From: Aneurinibacillus tyrosinisolvens | Lineage (GTDB): Bacteria; Bacillota; Bacilli; Aneurinibacillales; Aneurinibacillaceae | NCBI RefSeq assembly: GCF_001015055.1 | Contig: NZ_BBWZ01000007.1 | Coordinates: 124,001-188,000 of the forward strand | DNA: 64,000 bases | Direction: 5' to 3' | Shown: in pieces, positions 8,026 through 17,188 of the stretch | Numbering within the stretch: the first letter of the stretch is position 1 | Layout of the letters: the number at the start of each line of letters is the position of its first letter | Notes under the pieces: model-generated | What the model saw: only the letters and a program-made list of their open reading frames with translations | Databases searched by the model: none | What the model was told of the DNA's origin: nothing | Position numbers and translations under genes: made by a program

Positions 8026-9309
8026 TTGAAGCTGCTCATCATAGCGCCCCCCATGCATCCGGTCTCCTCAACAACTGGCAGCTCAGTGGAAATCGCCATT
8101 TACCAAATCGCAAAGCGAATCTCTCGTTCCCATGAAGTAACTGTGCTCGGCAGGAAGGGTGAGAGATTACCGGCTTTTTCGCGGAGAAGGAACCTCACAT
8201 TTGTAAGAGTCCTTCCGGGGAATGGCTACGTAAGGAGAGCGATTCGTTATGCAAAGAAAGGCCAATTTGACTGCATCCAGGTAGAAAACCGCCCGAAGTA
8301 CATCCTTGATTTACGTGTCCATTTCCCCTCGACGCCTCTTATTCTTGTTCTCCATTCCTTCACCTTTTTAGATGCGCTTCCGATTGAAATAAGAAGAACA
8401 GTTATTCAGCAGGCAGACGCTATCATTTGCAATAGCCATTACGTGCAGGAAGCGTACAAACGGCAGTTCCCCGATAATGCGCACAAGTTTCACGCGATTC
8501 ACCTGGGCGTGGATGTGACCCGCTTTTCCTTCCCTGGCATGGCCAGAAAGAATCGGGAATTATCGCGTCACTCCCTCGAACGTACGTTTAATATTCTATA
8601 TGCAGGCCGGGTTGTCCCGCGCAAAGGCGTCCATATTCTTATCAAAGCGGCTGGCTATGTGAGAGAGAAATATCCTTTTGTACGACTCCTCATTGCCGGT
8701 CCGTGCAACAGTGAGAAGTATAAAGCCCGGCTTATGGCGGAAGCGCAGCGCTGCAGAGTGCCTGTCCGCTTTATTGGTCCGGTCAAGCCGCACCGGATGC
8801 ACAAAGTATACTGGCTTGGAGATTGTTTCGTCTGCCCTACACAATATGAGGAGGCATTTGGCCTTGTGAACGTTGAAGCAATGGCGAGCCGGCTGCCCGT
8901 CATCGCCTCCAGACGGGGCGGAATTCCGGAAATCATTGACGAACAGACAGGAATTCTCGTCGCGGATTATCAGGATCCGGCAGCTTTTGCCCGGGCCATT
9001 GAGAGAATTATTACGATGCCGACGTTTGGAAGGGTGCTGTCAAAAGGGGCGGAGAGAAAAGCTGCCCAGCAATTCGACTGGGACAATGTATCCGGGAGTT
9101 ATGATCGCTTTTATTCCGGCCTTCTTGCACAAGGCGCCGAGCTGCAGCTAGTTAAGGGAGAATCGGTGGGTGAGGCGATCGAATGCGAAGAAGCGATGGA
9201 GCCGGAAGAAACAATGCCGGTGGAAGCTGGAGGGGAAGAAGAGCAGGAGCAGGCCGTTTCGGATTTGGATAATCCGGCAGCCGAAACCGGGGAGGAGGAA
9301 GAAGTCTAA
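8026..9309 (+). CDS. GT4-family glycosyltransferase with acidic C-terminal tail
   Basis: The 427-residue GT-B enzyme has LIIAPPMHPVSSTTGSSVE at the N-terminus, ILYAGRVVPRKGVHILI opening the donor domain and EAFGLVNVEAMASR as the EX7E motif. TTG 8026 is chosen because GGGGAGG at 8011-8017 is 8 nt away; the in-frame GTG 8017 would sit on top of the ribosome-binding site. The last 50 or so residues are rich in Glu and lie outside the glycosyltransferase fold. The tail could anchor the enzyme to a basic coat partner. It is the last gene of the CotS operon. Confidence 0.87.
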   Translation: MKLLIIAPPMHPVSSTTGSSVEIAIYQIAKRISRSHEVTVLGRKGERLPAFSRRRNLTFVRVLPGNGYVRRAIRYAKKGQFDCIQVENRPKYILDLRVHFPSTPLILVLHSFTFLDALPIEIRRTVIQQADAIICNSHYVQEAYKRQFPDNAHKFHAIHLGVDVTRFSFPGMARKNRELSRHSLERTFNILYAGRVVPRKGVHILIKAAGYVREKYPFVRLLIAGPCNSEKYKARLMAEAQRCRVPVRFIGPVKPHRMHKVYWLGDCFVCPTQYEEAFGLVNVEAMASRLPVIASRRGGIPEIIDEQTGILVADYQDPAAFARAIERIITMPTFGRVLSKGAERKAAQQFDWDNVSGSYDRFYSGLLAQGAELQLVKGESVGEAIECEEAMEPEETMPVEAGGEEEQEQAVSDLDNPAAETGEEEEV

Positions 9310-9393
9310 TGGAGAAACGAAGGCGTTCATTGCTACACCCTGCGGCCCTATGGTAAAATGAGTTGCAGCTTTACTTGGGGAGGGGAAGCACTT

Positions 9394-10035
9394 TTGTTTA
9401 ACTTCGATTTGGATACGCTTCTTTATCGAATTATCGCCTTTGTGATCGCATTTGCTATACATGAGTGGGCGCATGCATTCGTTGCCTATAAGCTGGGGGA
9501 CAACACAGCAAGGGACCAGGGAAGGCTGACGCTAAATCCGATTAGCCATGTCGAGCCTCTGGGCATGCTGATGATTTTATTCGGCCCGTTCGGATGGGCA
9601 AGGCCCGTACCGGTCAATGCTTTTCATTTTAGGGGGAACCGGCGTCTTGGCATGGTATATGTTTCTGCGGCAGGGCCTATTATGAATTTGATTCTTGCCG
9701 TTGCTTTTCTGGAGCTTGGTGTGCTGCTATCCCATTCGTCGGTTGTTTCCGGCTGGCCGGATTGGGCCTGGACACTCGTTAGGGACGTAATTGGATGGAG
9801 TTTTAATATAAACGTGGCACTCTTTGTATTTAATTTATTGCCCGTTGCCCCGCTGGACGGATCGAAAATCCTGCGGTATATCCTGCCGCGCAGGTATGAT
9901 CACTTTTTTGAAAGAATGGAACCGTATGGAACTTTTATTCTCCTGCTCCTCATTTTTATTCCGGCTTTTGGGGCGCTTATTCTTTACGGGCCATATAGAT
10001 GGGTCCAGCAAGCAATTTACAATATTATCGTCTGA
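9394..10035 (+). CDS. Site-2 protease family (M50) membrane metalloprotease
   Basis: The 213-residue integral membrane protein has the M50 zinc motif HEWAH at residues 23-27 in the first helix and NLLPVAPLDGSKIL, carrying the third ligand region, near residue 150. Length and lack of a PDZ domain place it in the short YwhC-like group, not RseP/RasP. TTG 9394 is chosen because GGGGAGGGG ends 8 nt upstream; the ATG at 9358 has no ribosome-binding site. It precedes scpA, a common Bacillales arrangement. The substrate is unknown. Confidence 0.85.
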   Translation: MFNFDLDTLLYRIIAFVIAFAIHEWAHAFVAYKLGDNTARDQGRLTLNPISHVEPLGMLMILFGPFGWARPVPVNAFHFRGNRRLGMVYVSAAGPIMNLILAVAFLELGVLLSHSSVVSGWPDWAWTLVRDVIGWSFNINVALFVFNLLPVAPLDGSKILRYILPRRYDHFFERMEPYGTFILLLLIFIPAFGALILYGPYRWVQQAIYNIIV

Positions 10036-10064
10036 GAAAATAGAAACAGAAGGGGAGGCTTTCA

Positions 10065-10819
10065 GTGTCGCTCGATATAAAACTGGATACGTTTGAGGGG
10101 CCCTTGATTTACTGCTTCACCTGATTGACCGGGCTGAGGTGGATATTTATGATATTCCAATGGTGGAAATCACTGACCAATATATGAGTCATTTGTATGT
10201 TATGCAGCAGCTGCAAATCGATGTTGCGAGCGAGTTTCTTGTAATGGCCGCAACCCTGCTGGCTATTAAAAGCAAAACGCTGCTCCCGCGCAGGGAGGAG
10301 CCGCTTTTTGACGATATAGCTGATGATTTCTATGACGAGAACGATCCGCGCGAAGAACTCGTACAGCGTTTGCTCGAGTACAGAAAGTATAAAGGGCTGG
10401 CGGAAGCCTTCCGTGAAAAAGAAAGGGAACAGAGCCAGGTATACACCCGTCCTGCGGAAGATCTTACGCCCTTTATTTCTCCGGAGGACGACAATCCGAT
10501 ATCCAATGTGACGATTTATGATCTGGTAGATGCGCTGCAAAAAGCACTGAAGCGCGTCAATCGAAAGGGATTAACCGCGAAGCTGCACCGCGAGGAGATT
10601 TCATTAAAGGATCGAATGGAAGAAATCAAGAGCGTGCTTGCTATAGCGGGAGGGAAAGTCCGGTTTTCCGAGCTGCTTGAGAACGCTTCCTCGAAGGTGG
10701 AAATTGTAACTTCCTTTCTTGCCATACTGGAAATGATGAAGAAGCACACGATTCATTGTGAACAGGATGGGTTATTTAAAGAAATTGTCGTGTTACTAGC
10801 GCAGGGGGATGTTTCATGA
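10065..10819 (+). CDS. scpA: Segregation and condensation protein A (frameshifted in this sequence)
   Basis: ScpA is the kleisin subunit of the bacterial condensin Smc-ScpA-ScpB. The start is GTG 10065 behind AGGGGAGG and the protein begins with [12 protein letters not shown]. One G is missing after 10106, where the family reads [19 protein letters not shown]; adding it joins the two frames exactly. The C-terminal part ([11 protein letters not shown], then a winged-helix that binds the Smc head) is intact. Loss of scpA severely impairs chromosome segregation in B. subtilis during rapid growth, so the indel is probably a sequence error. It overlaps scpB by ATGA. Confidence 0.9.
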
Positions 10820-11388
10820 TTGATGTAGAGCGGTTAAAAGCAATTGTTGAGGGGCTGCTGTTTGTAGCGGGGGACGAAGGGATTGAAGCCAAACAGCTCG
10901 CTTCCATTCTTGACCTTGAGGTGGACGAGGTCATTGCTTTAATGGATGAAATGAAAAAGGATTATCGGGACCAGCAGCGGGGACTACAAATTGTAGAAGT
11001 CGCCCAGGCATACCAATTTACGACCCGGCCCGAGTTTGCCGAGTATTTCGAGAAGATGGCGCAAACGCCTTCCCACGCTACCCTGTCGCAGGCGGCCCTT
11101 GAAACGCTGGCCATTGTTGCCTATAAACAGCCAATCACCCGGCTTGAAATCGAAGAAATTCGCGGCGTGAAGTGTGAAAGCTCGATTAGCCGGTTAAATA
11201 GCAAGAATTTAATCCGGGAAGTAGGACGGGCTGAAACGATAGGGCGGCCTATATTGTATGGAACGACGAAAGAATTCCTTGAATATTTTGGGCTGCGCAG
11301 CCTGGATGAACTGCCGCCACCGCCTGAATTCCCGGCGGATGAGGAAGGATTTGATGAAGATTCTTACCTGTTTGAGCGGAAAACCTAA
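10816..11388 (+). CDS. scpB: Segregation and condensation protein B
   Basis: The 190-residue protein has the tandem winged-helix architecture of Scp[14 protein letters not shown] in the first domain and [23 protein letters not shown] in the second. The tail is acidic and proline-rich ([10 protein letters not shown]). ScpB dimers bind the ScpA kleisin in the Smc complex. ATG 10816 overlaps the scpA stop, so translation is coupled. A strong terminator follows directly. Confidence 0.96.
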   Translation: MIDVERLKAIVEGLLFVAGDEGIEAKQLASILDLEVDEVIALMDEMKKDYRDQQRGLQIVEVAQAYQFTTRPEFAEYFEKMAQTPSHATLSQAALETLAIVAYKQPITRLEIEEIRGVKCESSISRLNSKNLIREVGRAETIGRPILYGTTKEFLEYFGLRSLDELPPPPEFPADEEGFDEDSYLFERKT

Positions 11389-11433
11389 AAGGCGGAAGGT
11401 GTAAAAGTGACTTTTTACATCCTCCGCCTTTTT
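11387..11433 (+). terminator. Rho-independent terminator after scpB
   Basis: AAGGCGGAAGGTGTAAAA pairs with the downstream TTTTTACATCCTCCGCCTT around a short loop and is followed by TTT. It separates the scp genes from dacB. Confidence 0.85.
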
Positions 11434-11541
11434 GCGTTTTTCTTTCCGGACAGCCTGTCATAATTACAAGGATAAGCCATATACATGTACAGATAAAGAC
11501 GGAGAGAATAGATACTTTTCGATACGGTAAGGGGGATATGA

Positions 11542-12648
11542 GTGAGAAAACTCTTTCTGCTATTGGCCGCCGTTATGCTCCTTATGCCTCAAACCGGGTT
11601 CGCCGCAGTGGCCAGCATGCCTGCGATATCGGCAGAGACGGCTGTGTTAATTGATGTGCAATCCGGAAGAATGATTGCGGAAAAAAACGGGGACAAAAGA
11701 ATGAGAATTGCCAGCCTGACCAAAATCATGACGGCTATTGTCGCGCTGGAGGCGGGACGCAGCAGTGATATCATCACAACATCGGATAGTGCCTACAGAA
11801 AGGAAGGATCCTCTATTTATTTGAAAAGAGGAGAAAAAATGAAAATGGAAGATATGCTGTACGGCTTAATGCTCCGCTCGGGGAATGATGCGGCTGTCGC
11901 CATTGCAGAGCACGTAGGCGGTTCGGTTGAAGGTTTTGCCCGCCTGATGAATGAGAAGGCCGAGTATATCGGGATGCAATCGAGCCATTTTACAAACCCG
12001 CACGGGCTCGACGACAGCAGCAAGCATTATTCCACCGCCCGCGATATGGCGCTTCTTACCGCTTACGCTCTAAGAAATCCCGAATTCAAAAAAATTGTCT
12101 CGACCCAGGTGAAATACATCCCCTGGCAGGGGGAGAACTGGGACCGCAAGCTCCTTAATAAAAACAAGATGCTCCGGCTCTACGAAGGGGCGGATGGAGT
12201 GAAGACCGGGTATACAAAGCTGGCAAAGCGCTGCCTGTCCTCTTCCGCTACACGCAATGGCCAGCAGCTGGCCATCGTTGTGTTGAACGCACCGCAGGAC
12301 TGGGACGATTCGATGAAGTGGATGGATTATGGTTTTGCTGCTTACCCCTCTACAGAAGTGCTGAGGGAAAACGAGCGCATTGCAGAAGAGAAAACGGACA
12401 AGGGAGTGCTTGCATTATATAGTACCCGCGCTTTCTCCTACCCGCTTACGAAGGAGGAAAAGCAGCAGATTGAGAAAAGGGTAGTGAAAAAGGGGGACGG
12501 TTCGAGAATCGTTGAAGTTTTATTGCAGGGACAGGTGATTGGGAGGATGCCGCTTAAAGGTGAGCAGGAGACGCTGGCACAGGCAATCGGCCACCGGATA
12601 GAAAATGAATGGATCGCATTCTGGCGATTTACGCTGGGGGGAATGTAG
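11542..12648 (+). CDS. dacB: D-alanyl-D-alanine carboxypeptidase DacB (PBP5*-type)
   Basis: The 368-residue low-molecular-weight penicillin-binding protein trims D-Ala from peptidoglycan stem peptides outside the membrane. A signal peptide covers about residues 1-21. The active-site motifs are SLTK (S58), SGN (113-115) and KTG (221-223). A C-terminal beta-rich domain is followed by an amphipathic end that can hold the protein on the membrane. Its position directly before spmA-spmB identifies it as DacB, which controls spore cortex cross-linking in B. subtilis. The start is GTG 11542 behind AAGGGGGA. Confidence 0.93.
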   Translation: MRKLFLLLAAVMLLMPQTGFAAVASMPAISAETAVLIDVQSGRMIAEKNGDKRMRIASLTKIMTAIVALEAGRSSDIITTSDSAYRKEGSSIYLKRGEKMKMEDMLYGLMLRSGNDAAVAIAEHVGGSVEGFARLMNEKAEYIGMQSSHFTNPHGLDDSSKHYSTARDMALLTAYALRNPEFKKIVSTQVKYIPWQGENWDRKLLNKNKMLRLYEGADGVKTGYTKLAKRCLSSSATRNGQQLAIVVLNAPQDWDDSMKWMDYGFAAYPSTEVLRENERIAEEKTDKGVLALYSTRAFSYPLTKEEKQQIEKRVVKKGDGSRIVEVLLQGQVIGRMPLKGEQETLAQAIGHRIENEWIAFWRFTLGGM

Positions 12649-13233
12649 GTGGTTAATTATATCTGGGCGGGCATGATTTTTTTCGGGATACTGACCGCCT
12701 TTATTACCGGCCACGGAGAGGCAGTAAATAAGGCGGTGTTTAAAGGGGCAGAAACAGGTGTTACGGTAACATTCGGCTTGATTAGTATCCTCATCTTCTG
12801 GATGGGGATGATGAAAATCGCGGAAGATGCGGGGCTGCTAAAGAAAATAGCCCGGCTGCTCGGGCCGCTCGTTCGCTGGCTGTTCCCGACTGTGCCAAAG
12901 GATCACCCGGCCATCGGTTATATTCTGTCTAATATGACGGCAAACCTATTCGGTCTCGGCAATGCGGCAACACCGATGGGCATTCGGGCGATGCAGGAAC
13001 TGCAGAAGCTGAACCCCGACCCGAAAACAGCGACACCTGCTATGTGTACGCTGCTTGCCATCAATACGGCAAGCATGACGCTCGTTCCGACGACCATTAT
13101 TGGGATACGCTTGAATTACAATTCGGCCAATCCGGCCGATATCGTAGGTACAACCTTAATGGCTACTTTTGTTGCGACCTGCAGCGCGATTTTTATTGAC
13201 AGGTGGTATCAGCGAAGAGAGAGGAGGCGCTAA
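12649..13233 (+). CDS. spmA: Spore maturation protein A
   Basis: The 194-residue membrane protein has several hydrophobic segments and the family stretch ANLFGLGNAATPMGIRAMQ, followed by NTASMTLVPTTIIGIR. SpmA acts with SpmB in spore core dehydration and heat resistance; the mechanism is not settled. It starts with GTG immediately after the dacB stop and has GGGGGG upstream. It runs into spmB, as in B. subtilis. Confidence 0.95.
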   Translation: MVNYIWAGMIFFGILTAFITGHGEAVNKAVFKGAETGVTVTFGLISILIFWMGMMKIAEDAGLLKKIARLLGPLVRWLFPTVPKDHPAIGYILSNMTANLFGLGNAATPMGIRAMQELQKLNPDPKTATPAMCTLLAINTASMTLVPTTIIGIRLNYNSANPADIVGTTLMATFVATCSAIFIDRWYQRRERRR

Positions 13234-13234
13234 C

Positions 13235-13767
13235 GTGTACGCCTTTATCACACAGCTTTCGATATGGGCCATCCCGCTTATGCTGTCCTATGTCCTTGTC
13301 TACGCGATTTATAAAAAAGTGCCTGTATACGACTCCTTCATTGCGGGGGCAAAATCAGGGTTTGGGACGGCCATTAAGATTATGCCCCACCTTGTTGGGA
13401 TGATGGTGGCAATTACGATTTTTCGCGAATCCGGCGCACTCGCCTGGTGCTTAAAGGTGTCCAGCCTATTCTCACCTTTCTTCATTTCCCGGGAGAAGTG
13501 CTGCCGCTTGCGCTGCTTCGCCCGATTACCGGTTCCGGCTCGCTTGCCATTACGACGGATTTAATCGCGCAGTATGGCCCGGATTCCTACATCGGCCGCC
13601 TGGCGAGCACAATACAGGGGAGCACCGATACGACGCTTTATGTACTGACTGTTTACTTCGGCGCGGTAGCGATACGAAACACGAAGTATGCGCTTAAAGT
13701 CGGCCTGCTATCTGATTTGATTGGCGTTATCGCCTCTGTCATGATTGTTTCCCTCGTTTTTGGGTAA
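13235..13767 (+). CDS. spmB: Spore maturation protein B (frameshifted in this sequence)
   Basis: SpmB is the membrane partner of SpmA. Starting at GTG 13235 (AGAGGAGG upstream), the first frame reads LSYVLVYAIYKKVPVYDSF and IKIMPHLVGMMVAITIFRESGALAW; the second reads LKGVQPILTFLHFPGEVLP through RPITGSGSLA and IQGSTDTTLYVLTVYFGA to the normal C-terminus. The frames join if one G is added at the GG at 13446-13447, giving AWVLKGVQP. As with scpA this is a one-base loss in a short G run in an otherwise intact conserved gene. Confidence 0.92.
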
Positions 13768-13863
13768 ACTCTTCTTGCCTCTTCCAAAAAGCGGCGGGAG
13801 GGTTTATTTTTGTTGTATCGGGAAATGGACAGGGGTATGATGGTAAAGGAGGCTGAATATAAC

Positions 13864-14577
13864 ATGGAAAGATTGCAGAAAATTATGGCCCAGGCCGGTA
13901 TCGCCTCGCGCCGGAAATGCGAAGAGTTAATTGCCGCCGGGAGAGTGAAGGTCAACGGTCAGGTTATAACAGAGCCTGGGTATAAAGCTGATTTCACACG
14001 TGATACGATTGAGGTGGACGGCAGAGAAATCGCGCGTGAAAGCCATGTCTACTACCTTCTAAATAAGCCGGCCGGCTACATTACAAGCGTGACGGATCCC
14101 CAGGGGAGGAAGACGGTGCTTGATATTATGCAAGGCATAGAGGAGCGTATCTACCCTGTAGGCCGCCTTGATTACGATACGTCCGGGCTGCTGCTGCTCA
14201 CAAACGATGGAGAGCTGGCCAACCATATTGCGCACCCCCGGCATGAAATGGATAAAGTGTATGAGGCTGTCGTAAAGGGAATGATTGAGGAAAAAGCCCT
14301 TCAAACGCTCAGGCAGGGCGTACTTCTGGAGGACGGGATGACCTCCCCCGCAGAGGCGCTTTGCATGAATAGAAATAAAAGCGAGGGAACGAGTGTCATT
14401 CACCTCACGATTCATGAGGGCCGCAACCGGCAGGTGCGCAGGATGTGCGAAGCGGTGGGGTTTCCCGTCATACGCCTTAGGAGGCTGCGCCTTGCTTTTT
14501 TAACGCTGAAGGGTGTGGCGGAAGGGGAATACCGCGCGCTGACGCCCGAAGAAGTAGAGCGCCTTCGCCGGGTTTGA
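13864..14577 (+). CDS. rluB: 23S rRNA pseudouridine synthase RluB
   Basis: The 237-residue protein has an N-terminal S4 RNA-binding domain (RLQKIMAQAGIASRRKCEELI) and the RsuA/RluB catalytic domain with PVGRLDYDTSGLLLLTNDG, which carries the catalytic Asp, and GRNRQVRRM. The RluB function (pseudouridine at the position equivalent to E. coli 2605) follows from the family and the ypuL position between spmB and resA in B. subtilis. ATG 13864 has AAAGGAGG 10 nt upstream; the longer open frame has no such site. Confidence 0.92.
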   Translation: MERLQKIMAQAGIASRRKCEELIAAGRVKVNGQVITEPGYKADFTRDTIEVDGREIARESHVYYLLNKPAGYITSVTDPQGRKTVLDIMQGIEERIYPVGRLDYDTSGLLLLTNDGELANHIAHPRHEMDKVYEAVVKGMIEEKALQTLRQGVLLEDGMTSPAEALCMNRNKSEGTSVIHLTIHEGRNRQVRRMCEAVGFPVIRLRRLRLAFLTLKGVAEGEYRALTPEEVERLRRV

Positions 14578-14599
14578 TGCCCGCTGTAAGACTTTAAAA

Positions 14600-14794
14600 T
14601 TACCAGGACATATCAACAATGTCCGAACGTTCAATAACTTCAAACAAGCCATCCTTGTTGTGGACGATAAGAATGACCTGGCTGTCTGTTAGATTGTATA
14701 AATCACCTGTTATTACCCGGCCACAGGCGCTGATCGTAATCGTAGCGTGACGCTGCAGCAGAGCGTTCCACTGTGTTTCTGTCGCCACCAACAT
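14600..14794 (-). CDS. Small protein of unknown function, 64 aa
   Basis: The protein begins MLVATETQWNALLQRHAT and continues with alternating polar and hydrophobic beta-like stretches (ITISACGRVITGDLYNLTDS). A small Sm-like or DUF2642-like beta-barrel would fit but I do not recognise it firmly. The start at 14794 is chosen because AAGGAG lies 7 nt upstream; the ATG seven codons earlier lacks a site. It is transcribed against rluB, whose end is only 22 nt away. Confidence 0.6.
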   Translation of the reverse strand: MLVATETQWNALLQRHATITISACGRVITGDLYNLTDSQVILIVHNKDGLFEVIERSDIVDMSW

Positions 14795-14814
14795 AACTCC
14801 ACTCCTTGCTTTCA

Positions 14815-15030
14815 TATAAATAGTTTTATTCGTCTGTATAAGATAAAATTCATTCTACAACGAATAAATACAAATGTAAATACATAATTATGCATCCGAG
14901 CTCGTGTTGCTGTCACATAACGTTCGAAATTTTGTGAGAACGTTAATTTTTATTCACGTTATAATGTTTATTGTTAACCTTAAATTGACAATGGAAACAG
15001 TAGCGATTGCCATTAACCGGGGGGTACTCC
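14815..15030 (+). promoter_or_regulatory. Upstream region of resABC with TTTTGTGA / TTCAC motifs
   Basis: This AT-rich gap separates the small minus-strand gene from resA. It holds TCACA (about 14912), TTTTGTGA (about 14931) and TTCAC (about 14953), followed by TATAAT. The TTGTGA-type half-sites resemble ResD and Rex targets, which fits redox control of cytochrome c maturation. No complete -35/-10 pair with 16-18 bp spacing was found, so the exact promoter is unresolved. Confidence 0.35.
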
Positions 15031-15552
15031 ATGAGGTCGCGCAAGTTTATCAGAATTGCTGTACTATTGGTTATTCTACTGGCCGTGGGATGGACTTTTT
15101 ATCGTGCGTTTATTCAGGATAAATCTGTCGTGCAGGCCGGTAAGCCTGTACCTGATTTTATCGCCCCGAAAGCAATGGGGGAGAAAGTGCAGCTCAGCAC
15201 ACTGAAGGGAAAGGGCGTTGTATTAAACTTCTGGGGGACCTGGTGCCCGCCGTGCCGGGAGGAAATGCCTGACCTGGAGAAAGCATCAAAGGAGTTTTCT
15301 GATAAAGGGGTTGTTGTTCTCGCTGTGAACGATGGGGAAGGAGAGATTGCTGTCCGCTCGTTCGCCAGGCAGTATAATTTGACGTTCCCTATTCTGCTCG
15401 ATTCTACGGAAGAAATTACGAGAAAATATCAAATCGGGCCGCTTCCAACGACGTTTTTTATAAAGCCTGACGGAACCCTTTATAAAAAAGTCGAAGGAGG
15501 CCCAATGTCTATCGATACGATTCGGGACAACATGCAGAAGATAGCTCCTTAA
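15031..15552 (+). CDS. resA: Thiol-disulfide oxidoreductase ResA
   Basis: The 173-residue extracytoplasmic thioredoxin-like protein is anchored by an uncleaved N-terminal helix (about residues 8-24). The active site is FWGTWCPPCREE with Cys72 and Cys75, and the cis-proline region is IGPLPTTFFI. ResA reduces the haem-binding cysteines of apocytochrome c before haem attachment. ATG 15031 is preferred over the upstream in-frame start because a G-rich ribosome-binding site sits 6-12 nt before it. It is the first gene of resABC. Confidence 0.96.
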   Translation: MRSRKFIRIAVLLVILLAVGWTFYRAFIQDKSVVQAGKPVPDFIAPKAMGEKVQLSTLKGKGVVLNFWGTWCPPCREEMPDLEKASKEFSDKGVVVLAVNDGEGEIAVRSFARQYNLTFPILLDSTEEITRKYQIGPLPTTFFIKPDGTLYKKVEGGPMSIDTIRDNMQKIAP

Positions 15553-15568
15553 AAACAGAGGTGGGAAT

Positions 15569-17188
15569 ATGATAGAGAATGTGAAATGCGAATGCGGGCA
15601 CGCCAATCCGGTCGGTACCGTACTCTGTGAATCCTGTGGGATTCCCCTGGGAAATGAAGGCGATACTCAGTTCATCGATATGCGGTATGAGGGCGCGGCG
15701 CGGCGCTCCCAAACATTCCAGAAAACAATCGTCGATCACGTCTGGAATTTTTTCTCCTCCGTAAAAAACGCGGTCATCATGATCGTGTTAACGCTAGTCG
15801 CTTCGGCAATCGGCACGATTTTTCCGCAGGAAAGATACATTCCAGTTCCAAAACCGGCAAGCACCTATTATGAAGAAGCGTACGGAACGCCCGGCCTTAT
15901 TTATTATCGACTCGGTCTTCATAATTTGTATTCTTCATGGTGGTTCATTGCGCTGCTGCTCGGTATCGGGATTTCGCTTGTTATTTGCAGCATTGATAGG
16001 GTGATTCCCCTTTACCGCGCTCTGAAAAAGCAGCGGGTGAAACGGGACCGCAAGTTTCTTAAAATCCAGCGCGTCAGCACTGAAATTGATTTAGAAGGAA
16101 AAGACGCGGATGCTCTTGTTGCCTCGCTGGAAAAATCGCTCGCAAGCAAGCGTTATAAAGTACGCCGCGAAGGGGACGCCCTGCTCGGAGAGAAAGCGCG
16201 TTTCAGCAGGTGGGGTCCGTATGTGAATCATATCGGCCTGATTTTATTTCTCGTCGGCTGCCTTATGCGGCTGATTCCGGGGTTTTATCTGGACCAGTTC
16301 GTTTGGGTAAGGGAAGGCCAGACGGTTCCCGTCCCGGAAACAAACTATTACGTAAAAAACGTGCAGTACACGAAAGAATACTACCAGGATAATGAATTTC
16401 CTGAGAAGCTGAACCTGGATGGCGTGGTCGTAAAAAAATACCAAACACAGGCAGTGCTCTATGAAAATCAAAATGCCGGAATTCCCGGAGCGGAGCCGAA
16501 GCTCGTAGAAATTCAGAAAGCGAATATCGAAGTGAACCACCCACTGGATCATGATGGTTTATTACTATACCAATCGGGCGAACAGGAAAATCAGCTTCAG
16601 GCGTTGAATATGAGATTAGTAGATACAAAAACGAACAGCCAGCTCGGTACGGTGAAGCTCGACTTACTCAGCCCGCCGGATGAAGTAAAAGTAGGCGATA
16701 AAGTCAAAGTGCAGGTACTGCAGTATTTCCCTGACTTTGCCTTAGATGAAGCCAAGCGCCCAATTACCAAAACGAAGGAACCGAACAATCCGGCGTTTAT
16801 TATTAACACGATTAGCCCGGAAACACCGCAGGGCGAGAAACAATGGATTTTCCTCGGACGCACGCTGACGGCAGACCAGAAGGCGCCAAAGGTAACGTAT
16901 GAGTTCGCTAAGCCTGATCTGGTCGATATGACCGGTCTGATGGTACGCAAAGATAACAGCATCCCGGTTATTTTCTTCGGCGCAGGAGTTTCTATGGTCG
17001 GACTTATTATGGGTTTTTACTGGCAGCACCGCCGCATTTGGTTCCAGGTTGAAGGCGGAAAACTGTATGTTGCAGCGCACACGAACAAGAACTGGTTTGG
17101 TGTGAAGCGGGAGGTTGCCCATATGCTACAAGGGAACGGATACCCGATTTCAGATGCCCAATTGGAGAGGGAGGCGAAGCCATCGTGA
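15569..17188 (+). CDS. resB: Cytochrome c biogenesis protein ResB with N-terminal zinc ribbon
   Basis: The 539-residue membrane protein forms, with ResC, the System II haem transporter and cytochrome c synthase. The first 25 residues hold CxC and CxxC pairs (CECGH and CESCG), a zinc-ribbon-like extension that I do not recall in B. subtilis ResB. The ResB domain follows, with helices at about residues 68-88, 128-147 and 218-238, a large extracytoplasmic domain and a last helix near residue 475. ATG 15569 follows GAGGTGGGA. Its stop overlaps the resC start. Confidence 0.95.
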   Translation: MIENVKCECGHANPVGTVLCESCGIPLGNEGDTQFIDMRYEGAARRSQTFQKTIVDHVWNFFSSVKNAVIMIVLTLVASAIGTIFPQERYIPVPKPASTYYEEAYGTPGLIYYRLGLHNLYSSWWFIALLLGIGISLVICSIDRVIPLYRALKKQRVKRDRKFLKIQRVSTEIDLEGKDADALVASLEKSLASKRYKVRREGDALLGEKARFSRWGPYVNHIGLILFLVGCLMRLIPGFYLDQFVWVREGQTVPVPETNYYVKNVQYTKEYYQDNEFPEKLNLDGVVVKKYQTQAVLYENQNAGIPGAEPKLVEIQKANIEVNHPLDHDGLLLYQSGEQENQLQALNMRLVDTKTNSQLGTVKLDLLSPPDEVKVGDKVKVQVLQYFPDFALDEAKRPITKTKEPNNPAFIINTISPETPQGEKQWIFLGRTLTADQKAPKVTYEFAKPDLVDMTGLMVRKDNSIPVIFFGAGVSMVGLIMGFYWQHRRIWFQVEGGKLYVAAHTNKNWFGVKREVAHMLQGNGYPISDAQLEREAKPS

